Source: Acidobacteriota bacterium (GTDB lineage: Bacteria; Acidobacteriota; Terriglobia; UBA7540). Taken from it: a stretch of DNA of 8,146 nt. Positions within the stretch are counted from its first letter, which is position 1, and the number at the start of each line of letters is the position of its first letter. Of this stretch, positions 6,253-8,146 are shown piece by piece. A program made the translations under genes and the position numbers. The notes beneath the pieces are model-generated. The model worked only from the letters and a program-made list of their open reading frames with translations. It was not told the origin of the DNA and searched no databases. The stretch is taken from contig JAKASC010000103.1 in assembly GCA_021828245.1 (NCBI GenBank), positions 1-8,146 on the forward strand. The letters are read 5' to 3'.

Positions 6253-6318
6253 GACGCGCCCGCAACTCGCTCAGTCATGCGACTCGGGGACCTGTCGTCG
6301 CTTTGCGGGCGGTGCGTC
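6253..6318. promoter_or_regulatory. Strong hairpin with inner stem in the divergent gap
   Basis: CGCCCGCAA (6257-6265) is the exact reverse complement of TTGCGGGCG (6303-6311), a 9-bp GC-rich stem. It is extended outward by GACG (6253-6256) with CGTC (6315-6318) across a 3-nt bulge. The 37-nt interior contains a small AGTC-ATGC-GACT hairpin (6273-6284). It may fold as an RNA on either strand. Position favours the leader of the - strand membrane gene, or a + strand transcript starting upstream of the TATAAT box. I could not match it to a riboswitch class, including the cyclic-di-GMP ones. Confidence 0.45.
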
Positions 6319-6329
6319 AACGAACGGTG

Positions 6330-6362
6330 TTGCAACGAGGAGCCGTTATGAAGATGTATAAT
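6330..6362 (+). promoter_or_regulatory. Candidate promoter of the HD-GYP gene
   Basis: A perfect sigma-70 -10 box, TATAAT, lies at 6357-6362, 50 nt before the gene's ATG. The nearest -35-like hexamer, TTGCAA at 6330-6335, matches 4 of 6 but is 21 nt away, beyond the usual 16-19. An 8-bp palindrome GTTGCAAC (6329-6336) overlaps it and could be an activator site. The -10 is convincing; the -35 is not. Confidence 0.4.
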
Positions 6363-6412
6363 AGGGAAGCTCGCGCAGGGCGGGTTGCGCCTGGCGCGGG
6401 CGATGGCGCTCG

Positions 6413-8146
6413 ATGAAGGGTACGATTTACTACATCAAGCCTTCCCCGCTAGGAGCCGTTCTAGAGCGGCTCAAGACTCCATGTCCGGTCATCGGTCTCG
6501 AAGGTCGGAAAACCGCCCATCAAGGCGTGGAGGGGCCGGCGGTTTTTGTAGCTTGCAGCGATGAGAACCATCTCGCGGAGATTCGCCGCCGCGTGCGGAG
6601 CCTCGATGCGTGGACGGTCGTCTATTTGGGCGACAACCTTCCGCCCGCGAGCGGGTTGCCTCGGAACAAGCTGTTCGCCCTGCTGCCGCGGCAAGCGCCG
6701 CGCGTCAGCCTTGAATGGGCGATTCAGGGGGCCCTCCGAAGCGTGCAGGCGGAGATGGATTCCGTGCAGGCCAGCGCGAAGCTCCGCGAGATGGCGGGGG
6801 AACTCGGCACGATGAATCGCATCGGAGTGGCGCTTTCCACCGAACGCAACACGGACGCCTTGCTCGAGCTGATTCTGACCAAAAGCCGCGACATCACCAG
6901 CGCCGACGCGGGCTCCTTGTATCTGGTCGAAGAGGAAGAGAAAGGACGGAAACACCTGCTCTTCAAGCTGACGCAGAGCGATAGCCACTCGGTGCCGTTC
7001 CGGCAGTTCACGCTGCCTATTGATCGCCAAAGCATCGCCGGATACGCGGCCGCCACAGGCTCCATCCTAAACATCAAGGATGCCTACCGCATCCGCAATC
7101 TTGCTTTCCGTCTGAATCGGGATTTCGATGAGAAATTTGGCTACCGCACGCGCTCCATGCTCGTCCTCCCCATGAAAAACCAGAAGGACGAATGCATCGG
7201 GGTGTTGCAACTCATCAACGCCAAACGTCGCAAGGAAGCCAAACTCACCTCGCCCCGGGCGGTGCGGCAAGAGGTGGTTCCGTTTTCCGAGTACAGCCAG
7301 GAGTTGGCCGCTTCGCTGGCCAGCCAGGCCGCGGTAGCGCTCGAAAATAACCTTCTCTACCGCGACATCCAGCGCTTGTTCGAAGGCTTTGTGAAAGCTT
7401 CCGTGACCGCCATTGAGTCGCGCGACCCAACGACCTTCGGCCACTCGGAGCGCGTCGCCAAGCTGACGGTGGGGCTTGCCGAAGTGGTGGACCGCGCTGA
7501 AGCGGGCCCTTACAAGAACATTCATTTCTCTCGTGAGGAGATTCAGGAACTCCGTTACGCCTCCTTGCTGCACGATTTCGGCAAGGTCGGCGTGCGCGAA
7601 GAAGTGTTGGTGAAGGCGAAAAAGCTTTATCCCTCTCAGATCGAACTGATCCGCAAGCGCTTCCAATACATCCGCAAAGTACTGGAGCTCGACGCCGCCC
7701 GCAAAAAGCTGGACCACTTGCTGCGCGAGGGAAATCATAATTTCCAGGAAGCCTTCGCGACGCTCGACCAACGTTTGGAGGAAAACCTCCGGCAGCTTGA
7801 CGAATTCCACAACGATATTCTTCGCGCCAATGAGCCGACCGTCCTTCCCGAAGCCGCTTCAGGAAAGCTGGTGGAAATTGCGGGTTGGAGCTTTCAGGAC
7901 CCGGACGGCTCCACGGAAGCGCTCCTCGCTCCGGACGAGTTGCGGCTGCTTTCCATTCCTAAAGGGTCTCTCGATGCCAATGAACGTCTGCAAATTGAGT
8001 CCCACGTCATTCATAGTTTTAAGTTCCTGAGCCAGATTCCTTGGACCAAGGAGCTGCGCAACATTCCCGCCATTGCCCGCGCTCATCACGAGAAACTGGA
8101 TGGCTCCGGCTACCCTTACCACATGAAGGGCGACGAGATTCCTTTC
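6413..8146 (+). CDS. GAF-domain HD-GYP protein, probable cyclic-di-GMP phosphodiesterase (3' end cut off)
   Basis: The frame is open from ATG 6413 to the window edge (578 codons, no stop), so the gene is partial. Residues 1-110 look like a small alpha/beta domain (VFVACSD, TVVYLGD, NKLFALLP), perhaps a degenerate receiver. Then come a likely coiled coil (about 108-135) and a GAF domain (about 138-312). An HD-GYP domain starts near 322: GHSERVAKLT (His344), HDFGKVG (His387-Asp388) and AHHEKLDGSGYP (557-568). HD-GYP enzymes hydrolyse cyclic di-GMP at a metal centre built on these residues, in the cytoplasm. About 100 extra residues (roughly 408-515), mostly charged helix, separate the HDFGK part from the SHVIHSFKFL helix, where typical HD-GYP domains have almost none. 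An in-frame TAG at 6362 limits the start to this ATG; no strong Shine-Dalgarno is seen. No GGDEF or EAL domain is visible. Confidence 0.92.
   Translation, partial: MKGTIYYIKPSPLGAVLERLKTPCPVIGLEGRKTAHQGVEGPAVFVACSDENHLAEIRRRVRSLDAWTVVYLGDNLPPASGLPRNKLFALLPRQAPRVSLEWAIQGALRSVQAEMDSVQASAKLREMAGELGTMNRIGVALSTERNTDALLELILTKSRDITSADAGSLYLVEEEEKGRKHLLFKLTQSDSHSVPFRQFTLPIDRQSIAGYAAATGSILNIKDAYRIRNLAFRLNRDFDEKFGYRTRSMLVLPMKNQKDECIGVLQLINAKRRKEAKLTSPRAVRQEVVPFSEYSQELAASLASQAAVALENNLLYRDIQRLFEGFVKASVTAIESRDPTTFGHSERVAKLTVGLAEVVDRAEAGPYKNIHFSREEIQELRYASLLHDFGKVGVREEVLVKAKKLYPSQIELIRKRFQYIRKVLELDAARKKLDHLLREGNHNFQEAFATLDQRLEENLRQLDEFHNDILRANEPTVLPEAASGKLVEIAGWSFQDPDGSTEALLAPDELRLLSIPKGSLDANERLQIESHVIHSFKFLSQIPWTKELRNIPAIARAHHEKLDGSGYPYHMKGDEIPF

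Noticed and set aside
6114..6335. 73-codon - strand frame in the divergent gap
   Set aside because: Pro/Arg/Ser-rich translation with no ribosome site. The region is better explained by inverted repeats and promoter elements.

Overview
This is a GC-rich bacterial chromosomal window made almost entirely of conserved core genes. I see no insertion sequence, phage gene, CRISPR array, tRNA or rRNA. The mix (a PhoU, a Tat-exported NIPSNAP protein, a TopA with four C-terminal zinc fingers, DprA, and a GAF/HD-GYP protein) would suit an Acidobacteriota-like or other deep-branching Gram-negative lineage. That placement is an impression from gene style only and was not tested.

Layout. From the left, on the + strand: phoU (13-735) and, after an 85-nt gap holding a perfect 9-bp inverted repeat, a Tat-signal NIPSNAP-fold protein (821-1621). 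These face a - strand block that ends only 26 nt away. Read in its transcription direction, the block is dprA (5485-4352), a possible 50-codon small ORF with a strong Shine-Dalgarno (4331-4179), and topA (4032-1648). The 319-nt dprA-topA gap is rich in inverted repeats, some of them mutually exclusive, so it could be a regulatory leader for topA. Upstream of dprA is a 323-nt gap with no convincing gene but with a very good match to a ParB-binding parS site. Next comes a small - strand membrane protein (6105-5809). It is divergent from a large + strand GAF/HD-GYP signalling protein that begins at 6413 and runs off the right edge still open. The 307-nt divergent gap contains a strong hairpin and a perfect TATAAT box.

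Functions. PhoU restrains phosphate uptake and signalling. TopA relaxes negative supercoils. DprA loads RecA on incoming single-stranded DNA during transformation. The HD-GYP protein probably degrades cyclic di-GMP under control of its GAF sensor. They do not form one pathway; only dprA-topA is a recurrent neighbour pair.

Most worth checking: the parS-like site at 5661-5676, the small ORF and alternative RNA pairings between dprA and topA, the exact 85-bp repeat in the topA zinc-finger region, and the roughly 100-residue insertion inside the HD-GYP domain. I found nothing that amounts to a new defence or mobile system.
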